Origin: an uncultured bacterium
GTDB lineage: Bacteria > CSSED10-310 > CALFER01
Direction of reading: 5' to 3'
DNA length: 64,000 bases
Assembly (NCBI GenBank): GCA_937951895.1
Contig: CALFER010000027.1
Location: 1-64,000 of the forward strand
Shown here: positions 36,641 to 45,791 of the stretch, piece after piece
Layout of the letters: each line of letters opens with the position of its first letter
Position numbering within the stretch: position 1 is the first letter of the stretch
Made by a program: the position numbers and the translations under genes
The notes under the pieces: model-generated
What the model was told of the DNA's origin: nothing
The model's input: the letters and a program-made list of their open reading frames with translations, nothing else
The model's database searches: none

Positions 36641-39600
36641 ATGGTGCGAAAAGAGTGGATCTGGATAGCAGGATTGATCATCCTGACACTCTCGACCGGC
36701 ATATCATACGCCGGATTGACGGGAGTCATCGCAGGAAAAGTCGTCAACACAAACGGAGATCCCATGCCCGGAGTGACCGTGACGGTCTCGGGACCCGCAC
36801 TTCAGGGTGAGCGCGTGGATGTCACGAGCCAGACCGGGACATTCCGAATGCCGGAACTCCCACCGGGCGTCTACGAACTCAAAGGCGATCTGTACGGACT
36901 CCAACCGTATCTGCAGACCGACATCCGTGTTTCCGTCAATACGACCGCAACCGTGAACTTCACCATGCAGATGCAGAAGTTTACCGAAACGGCCATTGTC
37001 ATTGCGGAAGCCCAGGTGGTCGATGCCAAATCGGCTACGGTCAAAACAACGATCGAGCGTGATGTCACGGAACGCCTCCCGGGATCGGACGATCTGTTTT
37101 CGGCGTTCGCGATGACCGGCGGCACCGTGGATCTCGGAACAGGTAATGTGAATGTCAAAGGCGGCGCCGACAACGACAACCTGTGCCTTTTTGACGGTGT
37201 GGACACGACCGACCCTGTCACGGGCACATTCGGAGCCAACCTGAATGCCGATGCGATTGCCGAGGTCGAGGTGCAGACAGGAGGATTTGCCGCTGAATAC
37301 GGTCGTGCCAGAGGCGGTATCGTCAATGCGGTCACACGCAGTGGTGGTAACGAGTTTCACGGGATTTTCCGCCTGCGGTACCGCGCCGCTGATTGGGAAG
37401 ACAGTTGGAAGCATCCGCAGGCTGCGATCAGTTATGATCAGATGGAGCCGACAGTCACGCTCGAAGGCCCCATCATGCGCGACAAATTGTGGTTCATGGC
37501 AACCTATCAACTCACGACCTATGATATCTCCGTGAATACTCTGTCGCGATACGGCGGCGACCCGGATCTCGACTATGATGCCGATCTGAATCGGGATCGC
37601 TATTTCCATCTCCCATACATCAAACTCACCTATCAGGCGACTCAGTCTCACAAACTAGTCGCAAACTACTCCGGTGAAAATGCCGAGATCAAGGGGACGA
37701 ACCAGACTCCGGAAGCCCGAACGCAGGTTGTGCCGGATTGCTATGAAACTCAAACCCAGGGCGGTCCTTTCTACTCCCTTGAATGGACCTGGCTCTACTC
37801 ACCCACTCTGTTCTTCGTGTCCCGTGTCGGTCTGTCCAACAGCTTCCTGGATGTGAAGCCCCAATCACTCAACACAACAGATCCTCGAAACGCGCACTTC
37901 TATGACACCTATTATGACCAATACTACAACAACGGAAATGTCTGGGTCGAAGACGATCGGGATCGCAGCCAGTTGAGCTTCGTCGGGAATTACTTCGTCG
38001 AGGATCTCTGGGGGGCGCACGAATTCAAGACCGGCTTCGAACTGCATCACTCGCAACGTGATTCGTACGTCAACCGTGCCGGCGGGGCAAACTATACCGT
38101 GACACAGATCCCGATGGGTGATCCAACGAATCCCGACTATTATGTCGGCACTGAAGCGACACGTGAGATTCTGACGAATGTCGGAACAACGACCGAATCG
38201 AGCCGATATCTGGGTGTGTTCGTTCAGGATACCTGGTCGATCTTCGATAATCTCACCGTCAACGCAGGCGTGCGCTTCGAGACAGCCACGTATTATAACA
38301 ACGATGATGAGTCGTCCGTTCCGGGATGGAAATGGGGAGACTTCAGGGCCGACCAGATCATCAACCCGGATGGCTCATACAAACGCAACGGTGAAATGCA
38401 GTTCGACGACATGCTCGCTCCACGCCTCGGGATCAACTGGGATATCTTCGGAAATGGAAAAACATCTGTGTCGGCATTCTGGGGACGCTTTTACAACCCG
38501 TTCGATCTTTCACTACCTGGCATGTTCCAGCCCCCGGATATCGACAACAGCCTGACGCGTAATCAACGGTATACAGGACCGCAGTGGGAAGATCGCGACC
38601 GCGATGGTGTCCCGGATCAGGACTTCTTCTTCGATGATGCCAACTGGATGACGACATCGGAGGATCAGGCGGGAGACATCTCCAATCTGATCGATCCGAA
38701 TATTGAAGCAGAATACAACGATGAATACACGATCGGATTCGAACAGGTGATCCGGAAGGGTCTATCGGTCAATGTGAATTACACGCATCGTGAAACCAAT
38801 GATATGCTCGAAGACGTCGGTCTGTTCGTCGATGACGAAGGAAACATCGTCTGGACATACCTGGGTGGTGTCCGCGACGATTTCAGCGGTCTCGATCCGA
38901 ACAAAAAGTACGACCCGCGTGATCCGGATGAAAACGCCGTCGGTGACTATGCCAAACACATCTATTACGTCACGAATGCCAAGGGAAACACACGTGAGTA
39001 TGATGGCATCGAACTGAACATCATCGCCCGCCAGGATCTCTGGGATCTCCAGGCCAGTTATACATTGTCCAAAGCGGAAGGCGCCGTTATCGAACAGCAG
39101 GAAGACAGCGCCGGAGGCACCAGCCAGTTCAGCGGGCAATTCGACACGTACGGCACAACCTTCAATCTGTATGGCGAACTTCCCTGGTCACCCCGGCACT
39201 TCCTGAAAATGGCGGGATCCGTCCACTATCCCGTGACCGAATGGTACGAAGTCAGTCTCGGTATCGATGCATTCCTCCAGTCCGGGTTCCACTACTCCAA
39301 ACGTACCAAACCTGCTGCTGCATTCGATCCTGATAACCCCTCGAATGATTTTGCCGATCCGTCGACCTGGACCGGAAAGCCACCGTACAAAGACAGCTTC
39401 TGGTCCTTCCCCTACGGCCGCGGTACTGAAACACTCCCCTCTTTCTACAACATCGATATCTCACTTCAGAATACCTTCTCCTTCGGGAAATTCGGCTCGG
39501 CAACCCTGCAGCTCGACGTCGAGAACGTCACGGATTATCAGGGGATAAACTCGGAGATCGAAACCTACAATCCGCGCAGACCGGAACTCTTCGGACAGGC

Positions 39601-39655
39601 TGACGCCTGGGGTGCTCCCCGAACATACCGTCTCGGACTGAAATACGCATTCTGA
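36641..39655 (+). CDS. Oar-like TonB-dependent receptor with carboxypeptidase-regulatory N-domain (copy 2)
   Basis: This 1004-residue paralogue of the preceding gene has the same order: signal peptide, CarboxypepD_reg-like domain (VVNTNGDPMPGVTVTVSG), plug (DGVDTTDPVTGTFGANLNAD and FAAEYGRARGGIVNAVTRSG are nearly identical in both), and a barrel ending TYRLGLKYAF. Differences concentrate in the extracellular loops, as expected of duplicated receptors that diverged in ligand. The ATG at 36641 has AAGGAGG six bases before it and is preferred over a TTG at 36635. The 189 bases after the first terminator hold a small inverted repeat (CTTTCG-TAAC-CGAAAG) but no promoter I can call with confidence. 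Confidence 0.88.
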   Translation: MVRKEWIWIAGLIILTLSTGISYAGLTGVIAGKVVNTNGDPMPGVTVTVSGPALQGERVDVTSQTGTFRMPELPPGVYELKGDLYGLQPYLQTDIRVSVNTTATVNFTMQMQKFTETAIVIAEAQVVDAKSATVKTTIERDVTERLPGSDDLFSAFAMTGGTVDLGTGNVNVKGGADNDNLCLFDGVDTTDPVTGTFGANLNADAIAEVEVQTGGFAAEYGRARGGIVNAVTRSGGNEFHGIFRLRYRAADWEDSWKHPQAAISYDQMEPTVTLEGPIMRDKLWFMATYQLTTYDISVNTLSRYGGDPDLDYDADLNRDRYFHLPYIKLTYQATQSHKLVANYSGENAEIKGTNQTPEARTQVVPDCYETQTQGGPFYSLEWTWLYSPTLFFVSRVGLSNSFLDVKPQSLNTTDPRNAHFYDTYYDQYYNNGNVWVEDDRDRSQLSFVGNYFVEDLWGAHEFKTGFELHHSQRDSYVNRAGGANYTVTQIPMGDPTNPDYYVGTEATREILTNVGTTTESSRYLGVFVQDTWSIFDNLTVNAGVRFETATYYNNDDESSVPGWKWGDFRADQIINPDGSYKRNGEMQFDDMLAPRLGINWDIFGNGKTSVSAFWGRFYNPFDLSLPGMFQPPDIDNSLTRNQRYTGPQWEDRDRDGVPDQDFFFDDANWMTTSEDQAGDISNLIDPNIEAEYNDEYTIGFEQVIRKGLSVNVNYTHRETNDMLEDVGLFVDDEGNIVWTYLGGVRDDFSGLDPNKKYDPRDPDENAVGDYAKHIYYVTNAKGNTREYDGIELNIIARQDLWDLQASYTLSKAEGAVIEQQEDSAGGTSQFSGQFDTYGTTFNLYGELPWSPRHFLKMAGSVHYPVTEWYEVSLGIDAFLQSGFHYSKRTKPAAAFDPDNPSNDFADPSTWTGKPPYKDSFWSFPYGRGTETLPSFYNIDISLQNTFSFGKFGSATLQLDVENVTDYQGINSEIETYNPRRPELFGQADAWGAPRTYRLGLKYAF

Positions 39656-39676
39656 TCGCTCGCTGACATCAACGAT

Positions 39677-39704
39677 AAGGATCCTCGAAAGAGGATCCTT
39701 TTTT
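39677..39704 (+). terminator. Intrinsic terminator after receptor copy 2
   Basis: A perfect ten-base-pair stem AAGGATCCTC / GAGGATCCTT closes on a GAAA tetraloop and runs into a T tract (six T residues counting the stem end). Confidence 0.92.
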
Positions 39705-39712
39705 ATGCGTGA

Positions 39713-39729
39713 CTGGCATCCTCTGTGCT
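39713..39729 (+). promoter_or_regulatory. Sigma-54-type (-24/-12) promoter of the papain-like protease gene
   Basis: CTGGCATCCTCTGTGCT places GG (39715-39716) and GC (39727-39728) exactly ten bases apart, as sigma-54 requires; the -24 box TGGCAT is near perfect, and the -12 box reads GTGCT instead of TTGCT. The start would be near 39740, with GAAAGGAGTG before the ATG at 39769. A TATATAA overlapping the -12 region could instead serve sigma-70, but no -35 box fits. Confidence 0.55.
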
Positions 39730-39768
39730 ATATAAACTCCGGATGGTGTGCCGCGAAAGGAGTGACCC

Positions 39769-41823
39769 ATGGTGAAGGAAGCCAGATGGATATTATGCGG
39801 ACTTGTGCTGTTCGTCGGAGCTGTGGCCCCGCTGCACGCGGAGAACTGGGTTGCGCGTCTGACGGACGATGAATATCAGAGCATCCTGACCTATCGTCCG
39901 GATCCCGATTACATTGAACCCGAACGGCCATTTCCGAAGGGCCAGCGCGACCTCCCGGCCCGTTTCGACTGGCGGGAACAGAACGGCGTCACGTCGGTCA
40001 AGGATCAGGCTCAGTGCGGAAGCTGCTGGGCGTTTGCTGCGACGGCCGTCATCGAATCCCGGATACTGCTCACGGAAGGGATCGAAGTGGATGTCTCGGA
40101 ACAGCAACTCGTTGATTGCACCCCCGGATCATACGGCTGCAATGGCGGATCATACGATAGCGCTTTCGCGTATCTCATGTACGAGGGACTGCGACTTGAA
40201 GTCGATTATCCCTATGAAGCCGAAAACGGCAACTGTCGGGCGGACGAGCATGAACCCTACTACATGGTTGCCGACTATTCATACATAAACACCGATATCG
40301 ATGTGATCAAAACCGCGCTGATGGAATCCGGGCCTGTCGCAACGGTGATCGGTGCAAATGATAATCTCAAGAGTTACACCAGCGGATGTTATCACGACAC
40401 GAGCACCACCCAGGTTAACCACGGCGTCACGATCGTTGGCTGGGATGACGACGTGTGTGCTCCGACCGGAGCCTGGATTGTCAAGAATTCCTGGGGTGCG
40501 GACTGGGGCGATAACGGGTATTTTCACATCCAGTACGGTGACATGCATATCGGGGAACAGGCCGCGATCGCGACGGTTCAGGCCATTCCTCCGGTGCGTC
40601 TGATGGTGTCGCAGTGGTCCATACCGGATCAGGACGGCTGTATCAGCCCCTCCGAAAACACCACCTTGCAGGTGCGCATCCGGAACAAGGGACGCGAAGC
40701 ATCCGTGGCCGGCACGCTGCAACTCGCATGCTCCGATCCCAACGTCCAGATCACGTCGAATCAGGTGTCCGTGCCCGCCATTCCTGCAAAAAGTGAAACA
40801 GATCTGGCTGGTGTCTTCAGCCTTGCAACCAACCCGGGACTCGTGCCCGGATCACCCATCGAACTGGTTCTCACGTATGCATGCGGCGATGTTCAGACGT
40901 CGGAAACGATCACAGCATTTGCCGGTCCGCGATTCGTGATCTACTTCAATGATTTCGAGGGCCTTTCGGATGACGGCTGGACACACGGATTCACCCGGAA
41001 GAAAGATGACTGGATGCGCGGAGCGTTCCCGGCGGACGGCGATCCGCAACACGATCCGATGACACCGTATTCCGGAACGAAAATGTGGGGAAACAATCTG
41101 GTGAAAACCGGTAATTACTCCAATGAGCTGTCCAATTATCTGGTGTCTCCCATCATCGATTGCAGTCCCTATGACCGGGTCCTGCTGATGTTCCAGCGCT
41201 ATTCGACCGTCGAAGAGTCGCGATACGATCAGATGACGATTCGAGTCAACGGCACGGAAATCTGGCGGAATCCGTTTGAAGGACATCTGATCGATACCGA
41301 TTGGGTTCCGTGTGTGTATGACATCACGGATGCCATTGCCGCAGACCCTGCGAATGTCCAGGTCACGTTCACGTTGACATCCGATGAAGGCTTGCAGTTC
41401 GGCGGCTGGAACATCGATGATTTCATGCTGTTCACGGGAGTCGATTCCGGGTTCGAGAGCCGTTTGACGGACCCCGTTGACGTCCGACTGGTGCTTCCGG
41501 ACACCTTGCTCGCGACCGGTGACTGCTTCAGCCTGACGCTCGATGTCCGCAACCACCGGACCGGTTCCGTGCCGTTCAATCAATGGGTGATCCTCGATGT
41601 TTACAACGCCTACTTCTTCTGGCCGTCCTGGACGAACGCTCCGGAGTGGGCACAGAATGATCTGGGCATGTTTGAACACCAGGAGGAAACCCTGTTGGAA
41701 TTCGAGTGGCCCGCAGTGGACGGAACGGCGTCGGGTATCCGGTTCTGGGGTGCGGCGTTGAACCTCTCCAACACGGAGGCTCTGGATTATGACATGATCG
41801 AATGGGGATGGGGGGGACGCTGA
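39769..41823 (+). CDS. Secreted papain-family (C1) cysteine protease with C-terminal beta domains
   Basis: This 684-residue protein has a signal peptide (about 1-24), a short prosegment, a papain-like domain (about 62-272) and about 410 residues of beta-rich C-terminal domains (an Ig-like stretch, then a jelly-roll-like region around 385-560). The catalytic set is complete: Gln80, Cys86 (CGSCWAFA), His218 (VNHGVTIVGW) and Asn240 (VKNSWG). The GCNGG motif at 123-127 and conserved cysteines are present. It probably digests proteins outside the cell. It follows a sigma-54-type promoter, so it may be induced with nitrogen or nutrient signals. It lies directly behind the two receptors, fitting a protein-scavenging lifestyle. 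Confidence 0.93.
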   Translation: MVKEARWILCGLVLFVGAVAPLHAENWVARLTDDEYQSILTYRPDPDYIEPERPFPKGQRDLPARFDWREQNGVTSVKDQAQCGSCWAFAATAVIESRILLTEGIEVDVSEQQLVDCTPGSYGCNGGSYDSAFAYLMYEGLRLEVDYPYEAENGNCRADEHEPYYMVADYSYINTDIDVIKTALMESGPVATVIGANDNLKSYTSGCYHDTSTTQVNHGVTIVGWDDDVCAPTGAWIVKNSWGADWGDNGYFHIQYGDMHIGEQAAIATVQAIPPVRLMVSQWSIPDQDGCISPSENTTLQVRIRNKGREASVAGTLQLACSDPNVQITSNQVSVPAIPAKSETDLAGVFSLATNPGLVPGSPIELVLTYACGDVQTSETITAFAGPRFVIYFNDFEGLSDDGWTHGFTRKKDDWMRGAFPADGDPQHDPMTPYSGTKMWGNNLVKTGNYSNELSNYLVSPIIDCSPYDRVLLMFQRYSTVEESRYDQMTIRVNGTEIWRNPFEGHLIDTDWVPCVYDITDAIAADPANVQVTFTLTSDEGLQFGGWNIDDFMLFTGVDSGFESRLTDPVDVRLVLPDTLLATGDCFSLTLDVRNHRTGSVPFNQWVILDVYNAYFFWPSWTNAPEWAQNDLGMFEHQEETLLEFEWPAVDGTASGIRFWGAALNLSNTEALDYDMIEWGWGGR

Positions 41824-41841
41824 TCGGCTGCCGGGAGCTGC

Positions 41842-42465
41842 TCAGAGATTGAATCTGAAGGCACTTTCGGGAATCGCCCGCTCAGCCTCGGCGGTGTGCC
41901 CGACCAGGTCGCTCATCGAGACCTGAAGCATCAGGGTCGAGGTCCCGAACTTCGATGCGAATTCTTCATCCGCCACCTTGAACACCAGGAATAGGGATTC
42001 ACTGGCCGGCAGATTCTTCAACGCGACCCAGTGCTGGGACACGAACTGGATCAACTCCTTCTTGAACATCGAAACACGCTGTTCCATCTGGTTGAGGCGT
42101 TCGGCATCCATCTCCAGAAGACGCTTGATTTTATTCAGATCCTGGTTGTTGTCCCGGGCCGCGTTTTCATCCTTGTGACGACCCGCGTTTTCAAACCATT
42201 TGTTCCAGTCACTGATGGAGATCGACAGACTTTGTGAGCCGGTAATCGAGATCCGGCCGACCCAGAGCGCGCCCGTGCCTGCAATATGAAAGGCATCCAC
42301 GGAATCGTCTCTCTGAACGAAGACATGCTGGGTCTTGATGAGTAACTCGTCCAGGGCATCCCGGACCGGCAACATCGATTGTTCGATCAGATCGACCGCT
42401 CCGAAAACGGGAGCGACGAGGCAGACGAGACCGAGTGAAAAAACGAGGTTCCGATAGCGCTTCAT
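41842..42465 (-). CDS. Secreted protein of unknown function with central coiled coil
   Basis: This 207-residue protein has a signal peptide (about 1-22; LVFSLGLVCLVAPVFG) and a mixed alpha/beta body with a likely coiled coil around residues 105-150 (DLNKIKRLLEMDAERLNQME). I recognise no family. The ATG at 42465 is chosen because GGAGGGG lies about six bases upstream; a GTG at 42480 is the alternative. It is the last gene of the minus-strand series from the SHMT gene and is convergent with the protease gene. Confidence 0.65.
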   Translation of the reverse strand: MKRYRNLVFSLGLVCLVAPVFGAVDLIEQSMLPVRDALDELLIKTQHVFVQRDDSVDAFHIAGTGALWVGRISITGSQSLSISISDWNKWFENAGRHKDENAARDNNQDLNKIKRLLEMDAERLNQMEQRVSMFKKELIQFVSQHWVALKNLPASESLFLVFKVADEEFASKFGTSTLMLQVSMSDLVGHTAEAERAIPESAFRFNL

Positions 42466-42538
42466 CCTCTTCCCCTCCACTTGTATTTTACGGAATTCGA
42501 GTCGAACGGTTCAACAGAAGACGCGCTGCAGGATGCCG

Positions 42539-43132
42539 TCATCGCTGGACTCGAAATCCGATCCGCACAGTCAGCGCATTGATCCCGATGTTCGGATCCC
42601 GCAGGTATCCATTTGAAATATGTTCAATTCCGGCTTCGAGGTAGGCGGCATGGTTTGTTGAGACGATTCCTGCGAGCAGGCCGGATCTGAAGTTCAGGCG
42701 TGCTCCGTTGCCCGGAAAATATCGATCCGATGCAGCCGCCCCGGTGAACCATCGCAGAAACGGTCCGTTGAACCGATGATCGCCATGCAGGAAAATCCGG
42801 TCCGAGAATCCGACGCTCAGGAGCGACACATCGCCGGCGTTTGTGCGGAAGTGAATCCCATCTAAAAACAAACCCATCTGGTGTCTCGAAAACAGGGGAA
42901 ACTCGAGCAGTGTTCCCATGGAGACCATCCACTGATCCCGTCTCTCGTCAACCGAAGGAATCACCAGGCTTGGTGAAAGGTGGAACGACGGGAGCAGACG
43001 ACTGATGAACGACTCGGAAGACGCGCGACCGGCTGGAGTGAATGAGAGGATGGTCAGGGCGAGAGCGATGAGAATGGGTACCCGCGCGCGGTCTTGCCCG
43101 GCAATCAGTCGAACATCTGGATGAACAGGCAT
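42539..43132 (-). CDS. PagL-like lipid A 3-O-deacylase (acyloxyacyl hydrolase family)
   Basis: PagL is an outer-membrane beta-barrel that removes the 3-O-linked acyl chain of lipid A. This 197-residue protein ends with the family's catalytic region: AGIEHISNGYLRDPNIGIN, where His and Ser of HISN and the NxGxN segment match the PagL active site. The C-terminus VRIGFRVQR ends as a barrel strand. A leader is present (ILIALALTILSFTPAGRA). The ATG at 43132 lies inside the end of the rlmI-like gene (28-base overlap) with only a weak ribosome binding site, so translation is probably coupled. The much longer in-frame opening overlaps rlmI and is rejected. Confidence 0.75.
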   Translation of the reverse strand: MPVHPDVRLIAGQDRARVPILIALALTILSFTPAGRASSESFISRLLPSFHLSPSLVIPSVDERRDQWMVSMGTLLEFPLFSRHQMGLFLDGIHFRTNAGDVSLLSVGFSDRIFLHGDHRFNGPFLRWFTGAAASDRYFPGNGARLNFRSGLLAGIVSTNHAAYLEAGIEHISNGYLRDPNIGINALTVRIGFRVQR

Positions 43133-44289
43133 TTCAGATACTCGGATTCCCAGAGTCCCGGACGGACCGGGTGGTCCGGACCTGCTCCACTGGACTTGAA
43201 AATGCGTCCCTGCCGACCGCTTTCGGTCAATGCATCCGTCAAGAGATTTTTGAACTCCTGGAGACAGGTATGGAACGAGCAGATGGATGTGACGAGAATG
43301 CCCTGGGGTGCCAGGCACTGGAGAGCGAGGCGATTGATTTTGCGGTAATTGGAGGTGTTGCGTTGTGCTCGTCCGACTCCTCTGACAAGGGATGGCGGGT
43401 CGAGAAAGATCAGGTCCCATTCGGCACCGCCGGCATGTTCCTGGAGGAAACGCGAGGCTTCGTTGCGAATGAACACGCAGCGGTCAGAAGGAATGCCGTG
43501 CTCGACGGCGGTTCGGCGACCCAGTTCGATTGCGGGATCGAACAGATCGATGGCCGTGACCCGCGATGCACCCTCGAGAGCGGCTCGAATGGCGAATGCG
43601 CCGGAATAACAGAACATATCGAGCACGCGACGACCCTTTGAAAGACGTGCCGCATCGAGACGATTCACGCGATGGTCCAGAAAGAAGCCCGTTTTATGTC
43701 CGGCCAGGGGATCGATGTAATGCGTCACACCGTCAACCCGTGCCGCAAACGGCATGCTGATGTCGCCGCGGATGATTTTCCGATACAGCGGCAATCCCTC
43801 TTTCAACCGGGATTGTGAGTCGGCAGCGAGAATCACTGCTCGCGGGCTGAACATCTCACACAACACCCGGACGATCGGATCGATCAACCGTTCCATGCCC
43901 AGCGTGGTGACCTGGATCACGAGAATATCGGAGAAACGATCCACCACAAGACCGGGCAGATTGTCCGACTCGCCGTAAATCAAGCGATAGGAATCCGCAT
44001 CATCGAAAAACTGTCTCCGGAACCGATGTGCACTCTCAAACCGTCGCTTCCAGAAATCGGTGTCGATCGATTCATCCCGAGTCGTCAGAATGCGCAGCGG
44101 AAGTCGCGATGCCGGATTGAAGTAACCGATTCCGCAGCAGGCATGCTGGTTCGATGCGATATGCACGAGATCGCCGGGGGAGACATCCGGGGCGACGGAA
44201 TCGATGTGATTCGGCCGCAGAATGACTCCCCCGGATTGGATTTCTCTGCATCCCTGTTCAGAGACTTGAATGCGCGGCAGATGATCCAT
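43105..44289 (-). CDS. RlmI-like class I rRNA methyltransferase (PUA + SAM domain)
   Basis: This 394-residue protein starts with a PUA-like RNA-binding domain (about 1-75), then a small linking domain, then a SAM methyltransferase domain with RRVLDMFCYSGAFAIRAA (motif I, about residue 220-237), TAIDLFDPA (motif II) and LIFLDPPSLVRG (motif IV). The order matches RlmI, which methylates C1962 of 23S rRNA in E. coli to m5C. The catalytic cysteine of RlmI-type enzymes may be that in the later SICSFHT segment. It lies 7 bases downstream of the SHMT gene, probably in one operon. Confidence 0.85.
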   Translation of the reverse strand: MDHLPRIQVSEQGCREIQSGGVILRPNHIDSVAPDVSPGDLVHIASNQHACCGIGYFNPASRLPLRILTTRDESIDTDFWKRRFESAHRFRRQFFDDADSYRLIYGESDNLPGLVVDRFSDILVIQVTTLGMERLIDPIVRVLCEMFSPRAVILAADSQSRLKEGLPLYRKIIRGDISMPFAARVDGVTHYIDPLAGHKTGFFLDHRVNRLDAARLSKGRRVLDMFCYSGAFAIRAALEGASRVTAIDLFDPAIELGRRTAVEHGIPSDRCVFIRNEASRFLQEHAGGAEWDLIFLDPPSLVRGVGRAQRNTSNYRKINRLALQCLAPQGILVTSICSFHTCLQEFKNLLTDALTESGRQGRIFKSSGAGPDHPVRPGLWESEYLKCLFIQMFD

Positions 44290-44296
44290 GAAAGGG

Positions 44297-45742
44297 TCAG
44301 GCGGGGAGGGTGCGGGCGAGTGTCTGGAGATTGTTGGCGAACTCGGTGGCGTAGGTGGATGAGGGGAGAATAGTGGCGAGGAGTTGAGCCCCGAATTCGA
44401 GGGATTGGTTCATGGGGAGGCAGAAGATCTGTGTGAGGAAATTGCGGCGGAAGTCGCTGACCGCCTGTTTCACGTTCGCATTCCGGATGACGACATCGGC
44501 AATGAATCCGGCGATGGCATCGAAATCCGATTCGACCATGCCGTACCGGGTCATCTCCTGGACGCCCAACCGCAATCCGCTGGATTTCAGGAAGGTCTCG
44601 TCGTCCGGGAGCGCCTGATAGTTGCACACGATGTTGTTCTCTTCCAGCCGGCGCGCGATGGCTTCCCCGTCACCATGCTGAATGACCCGGAGCAGAACCT
44701 GATGGGTATGCGTGTATCCTTCGGAGGCATCGCCTTCGACCGTCAGACCGGCGCGGACCAGCGCCTGAGCGAATGCGCGGGCGTTGCGGCATACCTGGGT
44801 CTGATACTCGGTCTTGAATTCGTTCATCTCATGGGCCGCCATGAGCAGCGCAAGCAACGTGCCGAGATGATGGTTGGAGGTCGAACCCGGGAACGCCCTC
44901 GATTTGATTTCGACCCAGAGTTGCCGGAACGGATGGTTCTTGTCGAAATTCGACACGATCACCCCGCGCTGCGGACCGAAGAAGGTTTTGTGCGTTGACC
45001 CGGTCACGATGTCCGCGCCTTCCTGCAGAGGCGTCTGGAACGCGCCGTACAGTCCGAGGACGTGGGCCATGTCGAACATGATGATCGGCCGGTTTTCCCA
45101 GTCCTTCACCACATTGTAAAACTCACGCACCGGCTCCGGACAGATGAACATGCTCTTGCCGAAAACGACCAGTTCCGGTTTGGCATCGTGAACGATTTCA
45201 AGCAGTTTCGGGACATCGATCCGATAGGGATTCCCGGCCTGGATCGGGAAGTTGATGCAGTTTTCCTTTTTGGAGGCGGGATCCGGATCCACGTAATTGA
45301 ACAGAGCGCCCATGGGTTGGCTGGAAAGGTGTCCGCCTTTCCCGAGATCGTTGTTCATGACGGCCCGGATCCGGCGGAATTCCGTGTTGTCCCGCTTGTT
45401 CAGAAACTTGGTGACGCCCTTGAAGACGACTTCATTGGCCATCTGACCGGAGATTGGCCTGAGTTCGGCCTGGGAGCATCCGAAAAATTCTCCCATGGCG
45501 GCCTGACACTCGATCTCGACATCCCGAATGAAATCGGTACCCTGATAAAAATAGACTTCGCGTCCCTTCATCGTGCGATGTTCGGCATAACGGCCGGCGG
45601 GATCGGAAATTTCACACATCTTCACGAGAAGACTCGGTGTCGTTTCGGATGGGATCAGATTGAGGCAATGATGCTGCCTCCATGTGTTGTTGGCGACGGC
45701 GCGAGACACCAGATGCGATACTTTTTCTTTAAACTGAGTCAT
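44297..45742 (-). CDS. glyA: Serine hydroxymethyltransferase (long form)
   Basis: SHMT moves a one-carbon unit from serine to tetrahydrofolate, giving glycine. This 481-residue protein carries the PLP-lysine motif GSTHKTFFGPQRG (Lys in STHK), FDMAHVLGLYG, and an N-terminal NLIPSET segment (family: NLIaSEN). It is about 60 residues longer than E. coli GlyA, resembling a longer branch of the family. The ATG at 45742 has GGAGG six bases upstream. It is read from a good sigma-70 promoter (45792-45820) with an inverted repeat in the leader, and heads an operon with rlmI- and pagL-like genes. Confidence 0.92.
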   Translation of the reverse strand: MTQFKEKVSHLVSRAVANNTWRQHHCLNLIPSETTPSLLVKMCEISDPAGRYAEHRTMKGREVYFYQGTDFIRDVEIECQAAMGEFFGCSQAELRPISGQMANEVVFKGVTKFLNKRDNTEFRRIRAVMNNDLGKGGHLSSQPMGALFNYVDPDPASKKENCINFPIQAGNPYRIDVPKLLEIVHDAKPELVVFGKSMFICPEPVREFYNVVKDWENRPIIMFDMAHVLGLYGAFQTPLQEGADIVTGSTHKTFFGPQRGVIVSNFDKNHPFRQLWVEIKSRAFPGSTSNHHLGTLLALLMAAHEMNEFKTEYQTQVCRNARAFAQALVRAGLTVEGDASEGYTHTHQVLLRVIQHGDGEAIARRLEENNIVCNYQALPDDETFLKSSGLRLGVQEMTRYGMVESDFDAIAGFIADVVIRNANVKQAVSDFRRNFLTQIFCLPMNQSLEFGAQLLATILPSSTYATEFANNLQTLARTLPA

Positions 45743-45763
45743 GCAGAACCTCCGTGCAGTTCG

Positions 45764-45783
45764 GATCCATTCCGTTATGGATC
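45764..45783 (-). promoter_or_regulatory. Inverted repeat at the glyA transcription start (possible operator or leader hairpin)
   Basis: GATCCAT-TCCGTT-ATGGATC is a perfect seven-base inverted repeat located at or just after the predicted transcription start (about 45785). A second, shorter palindromic arrangement, GGCC(T)GATATCA(TA)GGCC, covers the -10 box (45784-45801). Either could bind a repressor or form RNA structure; nothing here identifies the regulator. Confidence 0.45.
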
Positions 45784-45791
45784 GGCCTGAT

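Noticed and set aside
42539..43420. 293-residue version of the PagL-like protein
   Set aside because: The first 96 codons overlap the rlmI-like gene and give a Pro/Ser/Arg-rich shadow sequence; the leader peptide begins after the ATG at 43132.
45743..45785. Glycine riboswitch in the glyA leader
   Set aside because: The leader is only about 43 bases and shows a simple inverted repeat; it is too short for a glycine aptamer.
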